The notes under the pieces: generated by a model
The model's input: the letters and a program-made list of their open reading frames with translations, nothing else
The model's database searches: none
What the model was told of the DNA's origin: nothing
Part shown: piece by piece, positions 18,158-26,930 of the stretch
Layout of the letters: each line of letters opens with the position of its first letter
Numbering within the stretch: the first letter of the stretch is position 1
Source: Clostridia bacterium
GTDB lineage: Bacteria; Bacillota; Clostridia; Oscillospirales; Acutalibacteraceae
Length of the DNA: 64,000 nucleotides
Direction of reading: 5' to 3'
Assembly: GCA_017548045.1 (NCBI GenBank)
Contig: JAFYNR010000033.1
Coordinates: 186,001-250,000, forward strand
Position numbers and translations under genes: made by a program

Positions 18158-20128
18158 CTATTCTGCAAGGTTAAAGCTCAGAATCGCAATGAATTTTTCT
18201 TCCTTTGCAGAAATTTCAAGGGTTCCACCCTGAAGCTCCGCAAGGCTTTTTGCGATTGAAAGACCAAGCCCGTTACCTTCAGTATGTCTTGAACTGTCAC
18301 CTCTCACGAAGCGTTCAAGCAGTTCGTCGCCTTCAACGTTGATGGGTTTTTTTGAAATATTTGAAACGTACACAAATGCTTTGTTTTCCGATACTTCGAG
18401 TTTTATTTCAAGATCTGTGCCCGGTGCACCATATTTGCAGGCATTATTGAAAAGGTTTGAGAAAATTCTCCAGAGCCATTCACCGTCGCCCATAATGTAA
18501 ACGTCATCATCCGGCATCAATACTCTGGGCAGAATTTCATTTTCTTCAAGCTTAAGCGCAAAGCCGTCAAGAGTCTGATCAATAACAATATTCAGACTTG
18601 TTTTCTCACTTTTTACTTCTATATTTCCCGAGGTAATCTGAGAAACCTCAACAAGATTGTTGGCAAGCACAGAAAGTCTTTCCGTATGCTTTGTAACAAC
18701 GGCGAGATATTCTTTTCTCTGTTCTTCCGTCAGATTATCTCTCTGCAGGAATTCAGTATAGCTTTTTATCGTTGTGAGGGGAGTTTTAATATCGTGGGAA
18801 ACGTTGGTTATCAGCTCATTACGCAGTCTTTCGCTTTTCAGCTCCTGATCAACGGCCTTATGAATTTCTTTCTTTATCTGGTCAAGGTTTTTGCCGTGAG
18901 CGCGGATACTTGAAATAGTCAGCTTCTTTGTGATTTCATCACCGAGAACACCCTGTGCAAGGCGTTGACCTTCTTCTTTAACGTAATAAAGGTTTATGGC
19001 AATCATTGCAAAAACAGGAATTACGATAAGCCTTGTAATGCCCCAGATAATAATGAACATAAGCATTACGGAACGGGGCTGAGCCGATTTATCAAGAATT
19101 CCGAAATAGGTGAGAGCAATAAGAATTGCTGCCTCGGAAAGGAAAAATACGATAATGCCGCCGATAAGCTTTCTGAAAGGAGAAATATCGGTTACTTTAC
19201 GTCTTAAGGTTCTGGGCGTCTTACGCTTGAATTTGCGGTAAATCATATAAATTATTGTGTTTTTATAGATTTTACCCATTTTTACTCTTACCGAAAGAGT
19301 TGTAAGATAGGTCTGAATAACAAGTATTGCCGCAACGCAGGTGAACATAACAACAACGTTGTTAAGAACCATTTCAACGTCAGCCGCCGTGGTCAGGCTT
19401 ATGATAACCCAGGCAACCATAAACAGCATACCCAGCATAAGCGTACAGAAATCCAGCGGAAGTCTGTCAATAATACCGGGCACGATTTCGCCGGTTTCGG
19501 CGTTAATCTCGCCTGCATTGATTGTAAGCAGACAAAGGAAAATAACTATAAGAAGAATACAGAAAAACAAAACGGCAAAAAGCACGTATTTCAGGGAGTT
19601 TGCCGCGGTGATCCAGCGGAAGGCGTGAGTATATTTATCGGATGCCTGCTGATCGTCCTCTGCAATAATAGCGTATGAAAGCCTGACAGGAATAACCGTA
19701 CCGCTGTCATCGGTTGTGATATAATCCGTACTGCCGGTGTAGTTTGTTGATTTTTCAAGCTCATCAAAGGGAATATCACCCTTTGCCGTACTGTCCAGAA
19801 GAATATGGTTTGTTGCGATATCCTTGATTACAAAAACAAAGTTTGAATTTTCTCGGGAAAACTTTTCTTCGTAGTATTTGATTCTGTAAGAGTCTTTATT
19901 TTCGTGAACACAGTTGAAATAATCGATTGCCTGTTCTGAGTCGCTGAGAGAATAAATCTGCACCGCAACGCTTCGCGCCGTGTTACCGTTATCGTTAGGC
20001 TCGTAGAAATTATATTCAAAAAGGTAGTTCATACCCAGAATACAGCCGACTGCCACAACCGTAAGAATAATAAGAAGAATTATTGACGAGGTGCGGTCTG
20101 ATTCGGAACGCATTTGTCCGTTTTTCAC
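18158..20128 (-). CDS. Multi-pass membrane sensor histidine kinase
   Basis: A 656-residue kinase. Hydrophobic segments lie near 15-38, 180-203, 226-248, 254-276, 321-344 and 354-382; residues 40-175 between the first two form an extracytoplasmic domain. The HisKA phosphoacceptor is in NVSHDIKTPLT (H445), followed by HATPase boxes NLFNNACKYG and GNGLGLSIAKSLAELQGG. No HAMP is obvious. Its start overlaps the response-regulator stop by four bases (ATGA), so the two are coupled. The signal is not predictable; the many membrane segments resemble kinases that sense envelope stress or small molecules. Confidence 0.92.
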   Translation of the reverse strand: MKNGQMRSESDRTSSIILLIILTVVAVGCILGMNYLFEYNFYEPNDNGNTARSVAVQIYSLSDSEQAIDYFNCVHENKDSYRIKYYEEKFSRENSNFVFVIKDIATNHILLDSTAKGDIPFDELEKSTNYTGSTDYITTDDSGTVIPVRLSYAIIAEDDQQASDKYTHAFRWITAANSLKYVLFAVLFFCILLIVIFLCLLTINAGEINAETGEIVPGIIDRLPLDFCTLMLGMLFMVAWVIISLTTAADVEMVLNNVVVMFTCVAAILVIQTYLTTLSVRVKMGKIYKNTIIYMIYRKFKRKTPRTLRRKVTDISPFRKLIGGIIVFFLSEAAILIALTYFGILDKSAQPRSVMLMFIIIWGITRLIVIPVFAMIAINLYYVKEEGQRLAQGVLGDEITKKLTISSIRAHGKNLDQIKKEIHKAVDQELKSERLRNELITNVSHDIKTPLTTIKSYTEFLQRDNLTEEQRKEYLAVVTKHTERLSVLANNLVEVSQITSGNIEVKSEKTSLNIVIDQTLDGFALKLEENEILPRVLMPDDDVYIMGDGEWLWRIFSNLFNNACKYGAPGTDLEIKLEVSENKAFVYVSNISKKPINVEGDELLERFVRGDSSRHTEGNGLGLSIAKSLAELQGGTLEISAKEEKFIAILSFNLAE

Positions 20129-20865
20129 GTAACATCTCTCCTTGAAATCTTTTCGGGTACTTTTTTGCTGACCATTTTATATCCGTGCCCCCAGCTTGCA
20201 ATGAGAAGCTCGGGGTTTGCAGGGTCAATTTCAATTTTTTCACGAAGGTGGCGGATATGAACGGTAACCGTGTTTTCCGCACCCAAGGGGTCGTCGCCCC
20301 ACACAAGGCGGTAAATCTGTTTGGGCGGGAATACCTTATCGGTATTTTCCATAAAGAATTTGAGAAGCATCATTTCAGTGGGAGTAAGATTGACGTGCTC
20401 GCCGTTTACGGTAACGGATTTTGCCTCAACGTCAAGCTCGATGCCGCCGTTTCTCAGAATATTCGATTTAGGCAGAGCGTCTGCCGAGCCGCCGAAACGC
20501 ACGTATCTGCGAATCTGCGACTTAACTCGGGCAATAACCTCAACGTGGTTGAAGGGTTTTGTTATGTAATCATCCGCACCAAGATTAAGACCCATAATTT
20601 TATCGGTATCCTGGCTTTTTGCCGTAAGGAGAATAACGGGAATATTGTTACCGTCTTCGCGAAGGCGTGCAAGGGCGTACAGACCGTCCATAACCGGCAT
20701 CATTATATCCATAAGCAAAAGATGAACGTTCTGAGTTTTTATTATGTCAAGAGCCTGACTGCCGTTTTCGGCTTCAATAATGTTATAGTCGTCACTGCCT
20801 GCAAGATATATTCTGAGGGCGGAACGGATATCTGCTTCATCATCGCAAATGAGAATGTTATACAT
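20125..20865 (-). CDS. OmpR/PhoB-family response regulator
   Basis: A 246-residue regulator. Receiver domain: ICDDEADIR, phosphoacceptor aspartate in LLLMDIMMPVMDG (near 51), LLTAKSQ and DDYITKPF. C-terminal winged helix: VNLTPTEMMLLKFFMENTDK, VFPPKQIYRLVWGDD, TVTVHIRHLREKIE. The start MYNILICDDE is chosen because GGAGGTAAATTT precedes it; the frame extends 33 codons upstream through a sequence containing that RBS. First gene of the regulator-kinase-(CAP lipoprotein) set. It is convergent with nothing and lies downstream of the tRNA-Gly terminator. Confidence 0.93.
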   Translation of the reverse strand: MYNILICDDEADIRSALRIYLAGSDDYNIIEAENGSQALDIIKTQNVHLLLMDIMMPVMDGLYALARLREDGNNIPVILLTAKSQDTDKIMGLNLGADDYITKPFNHVEVIARVKSQIRRYVRFGGSADALPKSNILRNGGIELDVEAKSVTVNGEHVNLTPTEMMLLKFFMENTDKVFPPKQIYRLVWGDDPLGAENTVTVHIRHLREKIEIDPANPELLIASWGHGYKMVSKKVPEKISRRDVT

Positions 20866-20941
20866 AAATTTACCTCCCATCCGGTTAGTTACAATCATTA
20901 TAACATCTGACACAGATTTTTTCAATCGGTTTGTATAAAAC

Positions 20942-20973
20942 AAAAAACCTTTGTCCGAAGACAAAGGTTTTTT
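20942..20973 (-). terminator. Terminator after tRNA-Gly
   Basis: AAAAACCTTTGTC/GACAAAGGTTTTT with a four-base loop, two bases downstream of the encoded CCA end of tRNA-Gly on the minus strand. Confidence 0.85.
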
Positions 20974-20974
20974 C

Positions 20975-21050
20975 TGGAGCGGATGACGAGGCTCGAACTC
21001 GCTACCTCCACCTTGGCAAGGTGGCGCTCTACCAGATGAGCTACATCCGC
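20975..21050 (-). tRNA. tRNA-Gly (anticodon GCC)
   Basis: A complete 76-nt cloverleaf: acceptor GCGGATG paired with the 3' CATCCGC, D arm with GCTCATCTGGTAGAGC, anticodon arm CCACC-TTGCCAA-GGTGG giving GCC, T arm GCGAG-TTCGAGC-CTCGT, discriminator T and genomically encoded CCA. Reads GGC and GGT glycine codons. It has its own promoter upstream and terminator downstream. Confidence 0.96.
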
Positions 21051-21063
21051 AACTGCAAGAGAG

Positions 21064-21092
21064 ATTATATCAAAGAGAATTGAAAAAGTCAA
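21064..21092 (-). promoter_or_regulatory. Promoter of tRNA-Gly
   Basis: Minus strand TTGACT, 17-base spacer, TATAAT, ending 14 bases before the tRNA 5' end. Confidence 0.8.
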
Positions 21093-21221
21093 GCCCCAAT
21101 TTAATAATTTTTTGAAATTTTCAAAATTATTATATTACCAATAAAAGGGAATATACATATGAAAAAAGAGCAAATCTGAGGTAGTTATCCCACTTTTACC
21201 ACACGTTGTTAACTTTTTTAT

Positions 21222-21252
21222 GAAAAAAACCGCCCGATTTGATATCGGACGG
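21222..21252 (-). terminator. Terminator after parB
   Basis: On the minus strand CCGTCCGAT/ATCGGGCGG with a short loop is followed by seven T residues, ten bases after the parB stop. Confidence 0.75.
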
Positions 21253-21261
21253 CTGATTACC

Positions 21262-22128
21262 TTATTCCAGCGCGGAAAGAATATTTGCGATTCTTGCAAG
21301 GTCATCTTTGTCGAAAAATGCGATTTCAAGAGTACCGCCTTCTTTTCCGTTTTTGGTGATAACCTTTGCCTTTCTGCCAAGACTGTTATTGAGTGAAAGC
21401 TCAACCTCATCAAAAAAGCTGTTTCTTGAGGGTGCTTTTTTCTTCTCTTTCTTTTCGGCAGAAAGCGACTTAACAAGCTTTTCCGTTGCCCTTACGGAAA
21501 GTGCTTTTGCAACGATGAACTCTGCTGTTGATACAATAAGCTTTTCGTCACTGAGGGAGGCAAGCGCTCTTGCATGACCTGCGGAAAGCTTGTTTTCACG
21601 AATCATATCGAGCACGGCTTCGGGAAGCTTGAGAAGACGGAGTGCGTTTGCAACGGCGGGGCGTGATTTGCCTACACGCTGAGCTGCTTCTTCCTGAGTG
21701 AGATTGAAGTCCTTCATAAGGCTTGCAAAACCGAAGGCTTCTTCAACAGGATTAAGGTCCTCACGCTGTAAGTTTTCAATAAGCGAGATAACTGCGGCTT
21801 CCGTATCCGTAAGTTCTTTTATGATAACGGGTACCTGAGTAAGTCCTGCAATGCGGCTTGCTCTCCAGCGTCTTTCACCTGCAACAAGCTGATATCCGCC
21901 GCCAAGCATAGGGCGTACAAGCAGGGGCTGAAGTACACCGTGCTGTGCGATTGAATCGGCAAGCTCTGAAAGCGCTTCATCGTCAAACTGTTTTCTTGCT
22001 TGTTCTTTGTTTGGCTCAATTTCCATAAGACCCAGCTTTACGGGCTGACCCGCACCGGTTTCTTCAAGTGAGTTATCTAAAAGCAGAGAATCAAGACCTC
22101 TGCCCAGTCCGCTTTTTTTAGGTGCCAT
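21262..22128 (-). CDS. parB: Chromosome-partitioning protein ParB (Spo0J)
   Basis: CTP-dependent clamp that loads at parS and organises the origin region. The 288-residue protein has the CTP-binding GERRWRAS box near residue 75, the HTH region TQEEAAQRVGKSRPAVANAL, and LSAGHARAL. The alanine in ANALRLL and the glycine in AGHARA are the states reported for ParB rather than Noc at specificity positions, so parS recognition is expected. The N-terminal KSGLGRGLDSLL is typical and contains the ParA-stimulating basic patch. Last gene of noc...soj-parB; 10 bases after soj. Confidence 0.95.
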   Translation of the reverse strand: MAPKKSGLGRGLDSLLLDNSLEETGAGQPVKLGLMEIEPNKEQARKQFDDEALSELADSIAQHGVLQPLLVRPMLGGGYQLVAGERRWRASRIAGLTQVPVIIKELTDTEAAVISLIENLQREDLNPVEEAFGFASLMKDFNLTQEEAAQRVGKSRPAVANALRLLKLPEAVLDMIRENKLSAGHARALASLSDEKLIVSTAEFIVAKALSVRATEKLVKSLSAEKKEKKKAPSRNSFFDEVELSLNNSLGRKAKVITKNGKEGGTLEIAFFDKDDLARIANILSALE

Positions 22129-22138
22129 AATTATCTCC

Positions 22139-22906
22139 TTATCTTCCGTTCAGTTTAAGAAATTCATCTGCCAGGTCATTGTATGCGTGAGCGCCCTTTG
22201 AGGATTTGTCGTAATACATAACGGGCTGACCGTAGCTGGGTGCTTCTGAAAGACGCACGTTTCTGGGGATGACGGTTGAATAAACCTTTTTTGGGAAGCA
22301 GCGTTTAACTTCTTCAACAACCTGCTGTGTGAGGTTAAGCTGACCGTTATACATTGTCAGAAGAACGCCTTCAATTTCTATGTAGGGATTGTAAAGACGC
22401 TTTACCGTGCGTACAGTTGAAATAAGCTGTGACAGACCTTCAAGCGCAAAGAATTCACACTGAATGGGAACTATCAGAGTGTCTGCGGCACAAAGACCGT
22501 TAAGGGTGATAAGACCCAGAGAAGGGGGACAGTCAAGAAAAATAAAATCAAACTTATCTTTTATGAGAGCAAGCGAATTCTTCAGCCTTGATTCTCTTTT
22601 CTGAGTTTCAACAAGCTCAAGCTCCGCACCTGCAAGGTCCATACTTGAAGGCATAACAAAAACGTTGTTATAGGGAGTTTCAACGATTGCTTCCTCAGCG
22701 GGGCATCCGCCGATGAGCACGCTGTATGATGATTTCTCAAGACCTCTCTTGTTAACGCCGAGACCGCTTGTTGAGTTACCCTGAGGGTCAATATCCACAA
22801 GCAGAACTTTATATCCCTTGCTGCCCAGTGCGGCAGTAAGGTTAACGGCAGAGGTTGTTTTACCTACGCCGCCTTTCTGGTTGACTATTGCAACGGTTTT
22901 TCCCAA
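22139..22906 (-). CDS. soj: ParA-family ATPase Soj
   Basis: Partition ATPase that works with ParB and, in Bacillus, also regulates DnaA. It has 255 residues with the deviant Walker A NQKGGVGKTTSAVNL (8-22), LVDIDPQGNSTSGLG and the switch II region FLDCPPSLGLITLN. No membrane-targeting C-terminus. A perfect parS lies about 100 bases upstream of its start, between noc and soj. Confidence 0.95.
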   Translation of the reverse strand: MGKTVAIVNQKGGVGKTTSAVNLTAALGSKGYKVLLVDIDPQGNSTSGLGVNKRGLEKSSYSVLIGGCPAEEAIVETPYNNVFVMPSSMDLAGAELELVETQKRESRLKNSLALIKDKFDFIFLDCPPSLGLITLNGLCAADTLIVPIQCEFFALEGLSQLISTVRTVKRLYNPYIEIEGVLLTMYNGQLNLTQQVVEEVKRCFPKKVYSTVIPRNVRLSEAPSYGQPVMYYDKSSKGAHAYNDLADEFLKLNGR

Positions 22907-23007
22907 AATAATCTCTCCCGAATATATAATATATAATGTAATAGATTTTTAAGTACTTTTACAGTATAACACATATATTTTGAAAAGAAAAGACAAAAAT
23001 AAAATAA

Positions 23008-23023
23008 TGTTTCACGTGAAACA
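23008..23023. other. parS: parS site (perfect consensus)
   Basis: TGTTTCACGTGAAACA, a 16-bp perfect palindrome identical to the Bacillus parS consensus, in the soj-noc spacer. ParB loading site. Confidence 0.95.
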
Positions 23024-23105
23024 GCAAGAGGGGCAGGCTTAAACCTGCCCCTCCCGCTGTGGATGTGGGTGTGAAAGAGAAAGATATGGTAAGAAGTTGT
23101 CTGAA

Positions 23106-23936
23106 TTAAGCGGATGTACGTTTTGCTTTTATTACGCAGTTGCCTGTTTTGGGGATGCGGACAATATATTCGATATACTCATCCGTTTCGCTTTTGGCTG
23201 AATCTGCTTCAATTCCTGCTCTGCGCATAGTATCAACAGCATGGTTAAGTGTATTCACAAAAATGCGAACGTCCTTGAAAAGCTTGACGGGCGGCTGTCT
23301 GCGGCGACTGTCACTGTTCAGAATCTGGTCAATAAGTCTTTCAGATTCTTCAACGTTCAGCCTTTTTTCCGATATTATTGAAAGTGCCCGCTGAATCTGA
23401 CTCAGGTTATTCAGCCTGAGTAACGCTCTTGCGTGCCGTTCCGTAAGATTTTCCTGAACGATTTTAAGCCGTATTTCTTCGGGCAGACGAAGTAAGCGGA
23501 GTTTATTTGATACGGTAGGGGGTGCTTTACCGAGCTTTTTGCAAACCTCATCACGGCTCATACCGTATTCATTAATCAGCCTGTCTATTGCTACGGCTTC
23601 TTCGAAAAAACTCAGATCTGTACGCTGTATGTTCTCAATAAGAGCAAAAAGTGCAGATTTGCTGTCGTTCGCCTCCATTATGATGCAGGGGATACGTGTT
23701 ATACCCACAAGCCTTGATGCACGAAGTCGTCTTTCACCTGAAATCAGTTCGTACTGACCCTTTTCGTTCACTCTTACGGCAATGGGCTGAATTATACCGT
23801 TCTGTCTTATGCTCTGTGCAAGCCCTTCAAGTTCATCGAAATCAAACCGTTTTCGGGGTTGATTCGGATTCGGAAATATTTCTTCCTGCGGCACAAGAAT
23901 TATCTGACCGCCGATTTTATACTTGTTGCTTTTCAA
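23106..23936 (-). CDS. noc: Nucleoid occlusion protein Noc (ParB paralogue)
   Basis: ParB-like CTP-dependent DNA clamp that prevents division over the nucleoid. The 276-residue protein has GERRLRASRL near residue 66, the HTH SRDEVCKKLGKAPPTVSNKL and LTERHARALL. The lysine in SNKLRLL and the arginine in ERHARA match Noc rather than ParB at known specificity positions, and gene order rsmG-noc-soj-parB is that of Bacillus. The N-terminus (MKSNKYKIGGQIILVPQEEI) does not look like the amphipathic membrane-binding helix of Bacillus Noc. No full ATTTCCCGGGAAAT-like site was found in the window. It could alternatively be a second ParB with another role. Confidence 0.87.
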   Translation of the reverse strand: MKSNKYKIGGQIILVPQEEIFPNPNQPRKRFDFDELEGLAQSIRQNGIIQPIAVRVNEKGQYELISGERRLRASRLVGITRIPCIIMEANDSKSALFALIENIQRTDLSFFEEAVAIDRLINEYGMSRDEVCKKLGKAPPTVSNKLRLLRLPEEIRLKIVQENLTERHARALLRLNNLSQIQRALSIISEKRLNVEESERLIDQILNSDSRRRQPPVKLFKDVRIFVNTLNHAVDTMRRAGIEADSAKSETDEYIEYIVRIPKTGNCVIKAKRTSA

Positions 23937-24048
23937 ACAGTGAATCCCCCCGCTCGGTTTTGTTGTCTAAATCATAGCACCGAAAGAGGGGATTGTCCAG
24001 TTTAATCGTTCGTCTCAAAACGAAGCAAAACGACAATTCATATTAAAA

Positions 24049-24759
24049 TTAAAGAGGTTTTTTGGCTATCTGTGCAGAGGGTCTTGGGTATTTGGGCGGA
24101 ATTTGCGAAATCTTTTTAATGACAACAAGAGTTCTTTCGCCGCCGTCGGAAAGCGAAAATGACTTTTCTGCAATGATTTTACCGCCAAGAAGCTTTATGG
24201 CAGCCTTTGCGCCGTCAATTTCTTCCTGTGCCTTTGCGGCTTTCATTGCGATAAACAGACCGTTCTGCTTCACAAAAGGCAGGCAGTATTCGCAAAGCAC
24301 GTTCAGCGCCGCAACTGCACGGGAGCAAACAAAATCAAATTTTTCTCTGTATTCCTTACTCTGTCCGGCTTCTTCAGCCCTTGTATGCAGTGTTGTTGCA
24401 ATAAGACCAAGCTCATTTACCGTGTTTTCAACGTATTTCAGCTTCTTTGCAGTGCTGTCAATCATAGTAAGATCAAGGTCGGGACGCATAATCAGAAGGG
24501 GGATACCGGGGAAGCCTGCACCCGTACCTACGTCAAGCACTCTTGCGCCTTCGGGCATCTCTGCGGCAGTGAGTACGGAAATACTGTCTGCAAAATGCTT
24601 GACGGCAATACCGTCGGGGTCGGTTATGGCAGTTAAATTCATTGTTTTATTCTGTTCAACAAGCAGGTCAGAAAGCTTTTCAAATCGGCTTAACTGCTCA
24701 TCTGTCAGTGAAATTCCGAGTCTTTCAGCATCGGAAATCAGCAAAGAGGAATTATACAT
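24049..24759 (-). CDS. rsmG: 16S rRNA (guanine-N7) methyltransferase RsmG
   Basis: Methylates G527 of 16S rRNA using S-adenosylmethionine. The 236-residue protein has the SAM-binding motif [15 protein letters not shown] near residue 73, followed by [15 protein letters not shown], and [18 protein letters not shown]. It ends in the usual basic [17 protein letters not shown]. Overlaps the end of mnmG by 8 bases. Confidence 0.95.
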   Translation of the reverse strand: MYNSSLLISDAERLGISLTDEQLSRFEKLSDLLVEQNKTMNLTAITDPDGIAVKHFADSISVLTAAEMPEGARVLDVGTGAGFPGIPLLIMRPDLDLTMIDSTAKKLKYVENTVNELGLIATTLHTRAEEAGQSKEYREKFDFVCSRAVAALNVLCEYCLPFVKQNGLFIAMKAAKAQEEIDGAKAAIKLLGGKIIAEKSFSLSDGGERTLVVIKKISQIPPKYPRPSAQIAKKPL

Positions 24760-26626
24760 TTATTCCGTTCCTTTCAAGGTAAATAAGTAAAACCGAAATA
24801 TCGGCAGGCGAAACGCCTGAAATTCTTGAAGCCTGACCTACGGTTTCGGGTCTTATTTTGCAAAGCTTTTCAATAGCTTCAAGGCGCAGACCCGTGATCT
24901 GTTTATAGTCAAGGTCCTCGGGCAGACGCTTCACCTCAAGGCGGCGAAGCTCATTTATTTGCATTTGCTGTCGTTTTATGTAGCCTTCGTACTTGATATC
25001 GATTTCAACCTGCTCAAAAATATCATCAGGCAGGTCGGGTCTTGTTGTATCAAAGGGGGTTAAGTCCTTGTATCCAATCTGAGGTCTGCGGAGAAGCTCA
25101 ATCATTTTAAGACCCTTTTCAAGTGCAGATGTTTCACGTGAAACAAGCATTTCATCAATTTCGGGGGTTTTGGGAATTGAAAGATTGGCGACTCTTTCGC
25201 GCTCAGCGGCAATAAATTCAAGCTTTTTAAGAAATTCAGCATATCTTTCTTCGCTTATAAGACCTGCCTTGTAGCCGATTTCAGTAAGACGACGGTCTGC
25301 GTTATCCTGTCTGAGAATAAGACGGTATTCCGAGCGGGAGGTCATCATTCTGTAAGGGTCTGAGCAGCCCTTTGTTACAAGGTCATCGATGAGAGTACCG
25401 ATATATGAGGTGGTGCGGTCAAGAATAACGGGTTCTTTACCCTTGATTTTAAGTGCGGCATTCAGACCTGCAACAAGTCCCTGTGCGGCAGCTTCTTCGT
25501 ATCCGCTTGAGCCGTTGAACTGGCCGGCTCCGTAAAGACCTTCAAAATCCTTGAATTCAAGGGTCTGTCTGAGCGAAAGCGGGTCAACGCAGTCGTATTC
25601 TATGGCATATGCGGTGCGGAGAAACTCTGCATTTTCAAGACCGGGAATACTGCGGACTATTTTAAGCTGAACATCCTCGGGAAGTGAGGAAGATAAACCC
25701 TGCAAATACATTTCATCTGTGTTTGCGCCGCAGGGCTCAACAAATATCTGATGACGTTCCTTTTCCGAAAAACGCACAATCTTATCCTCAATACTGGGGC
25801 AATATCGGGGACCTACGCCGTCAATTTTTCCCGAATAAAGGGGTGAACGGTGAAGATTTTCAAGGATAATACGCTTTGTTTCTTCGCCGGTATATGTAAT
25901 ATAACAAGGCTCCGTGTTGCGGACCTCAATATCTTTTCTGTATGAAAAATGGGTAATTTTCTCATCGCCGTGCTGAGGCTCAAGGCTTTGGGTATCAACA
26001 CTGCGGCGATTGATTCGTGGCGGTGTACCCGTTTTGAAGCGGCGGGTCATAACGCCAAGGTCTTTAAGTGCCTTTGCAAGCTCAACAGAGGGGAACATTC
26101 CGTCGGGTCCGCTGTCATAAGAAACGTCACCGATAAAAACCTTGCCTGCAAGGAAGGTGCCCGTTGCGATAATAACAGCCTTTACACGGTGAAGTGCTTC
26201 AAGCCTTGTTTTAAGAATCCACTCATCACCGTCTCTGCGGATATCAATGATTTCAGCCTGACGGAGATAGAGATTTTCCTGCTTTTCCATAACGGATTTC
26301 ATATAATCCGAATAGGCGCGGCGGTCAATCTGTGCACGAAGGCTGTGTACGGCAGGACCTTTGCCAAGATTAAGCATTCTGTTTTGCAGGGTGTTAAGGT
26401 CGGCGGCAACACCCATTTCACCGCCAAGAGCGTCAATCTCACGGACAAGATGTCCCTTTGATGTACCGCCTATGGAGGGATTGCAGGGCATATTTCCTAC
26501 CCAGTCCAGGTTGATTGTGAAAACCGCCGTTTTGCATCCGAGACGTGCGGCGGCAAGACCCGCTTCAATTCCTGCGTGCCCTGCGCCGATAACGGCAATA
26601 TCAAAATTTTCTGAAATGTATTCCAT
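24752..26626 (-). CDS. mnmG: tRNA uridine-5-carboxymethylaminomethyl modification enzyme MnmG (GidA)
   Basis: FAD enzyme that, with MnmE, modifies wobble uridine 34 of several tRNAs. The 624-residue length is standard. The FAD-binding [17 protein letters not shown] (14-30), [18 protein letters not shown] near 47, and the PCYITYT and YCPSIEDK motifs are present, plus the C-terminal helical domain that binds MnmE. A perfect parS (25130-25145) is embedded in the coding sequence around VSRETS. GTTACT-type RBS upstream is weak. Gene overlaps rsmG. Confidence 0.96.
   Translation of the reverse strand: MEYISENFDIAVIGAGHAGIEAGLAAARLGCKTAVFTINLDWVGNMPCNPSIGGTSKGHLVREIDALGGEMGVAADLNTLQNRMLNLGKGPAVHSLRAQIDRRAYSDYMKSVMEKQENLYLRQAEIIDIRRDGDEWILKTRLEALHRVKAVIIATGTFLAGKVFIGDVSYDSGPDGMFPSVELAKALKDLGVMTRRFKTGTPPRINRRSVDTQSLEPQHGDEKITHFSYRKDIEVRNTEPCYITYTGEETKRIILENLHRSPLYSGKIDGVGPRYCPSIEDKIVRFSEKERHQIFVEPCGANTDEMYLQGLSSSLPEDVQLKIVRSIPGLENAEFLRTAYAIEYDCVDPLSLRQTLEFKDFEGLYGAGQFNGSSGYEEAAAQGLVAGLNAALKIKGKEPVILDRTTSYIGTLIDDLVTKGCSDPYRMMTSRSEYRLILRQDNADRRLTEIGYKAGLISEERYAEFLKKLEFIAAERERVANLSIPKTPEIDEMLVSRETSALEKGLKMIELLRRPQIGYKDLTPFDTTRPDLPDDIFEQVEIDIKYEGYIKRQQMQINELRRLEVKRLPEDLDYKQITGLRLEAIEKLCKIRPETVGQASRISGVSPADISVLLIYLERNGINV
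25130..25145. other. parS: parS site inside mnmG (perfect consensus)
   Basis: TGTTTCACGTGAAACA, encoding part of VSRETS within mnmG; identical to the site at 23008-23023 and 2.1 kb away. Confidence 0.95.
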
Positions 26627-26930
26627 AGTAACACCACTTTATAATTATGAATTCGGAATGCACAATTTGAAATTGTTTTTGCAAGCTACCGATTTAAATC
26701 GCTGAAATATATGCTGAGGGATATGGCAAAAGTTTTACCGCGCGCCGTTGAAAAGTGTGGAAAACTTTTTGAAAATCACCTCAAAAACCTCTGCTTTACA
26801 GCCGATGGAAATTTTTGAAACGATGCTCAGTCATTTGGACTTGCGTAATCGTCTGTATCCGAAAATCAGCTTTATTATTCGGAAAAAGCATTAAAAATCA
26901 CGTTTATAATTCTAAATATGAATAATAATT
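26627..26930. other. 304-base spacer between mnmE and mnmG without a detected gene
   Basis: No frame of protein-like composition and no RBS-start pair was found. It contains one DnaA-box-like TGTGGAAAA (26757-26765) and several A/T-rich stretches; no terminator with a T run or known RNA was recognised. Probably holds the mnmG promoter. Confidence 0.5.

Noticed and set aside
20185-20910. A 241-codon plus-strand ORF across the response regulator
   Set aside because: Antisense shadow of a well-supported gene.
24062-24790. A 242-codon plus-strand ORF across rsmG
   Set aside because: Antisense to rsmG, low-complexity serine-rich product and no RBS.
26627-26930. Short ORFs in the mnmE-mnmG spacer
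   Set aside because: None has an RBS, a plausible start or a protein-like composition.
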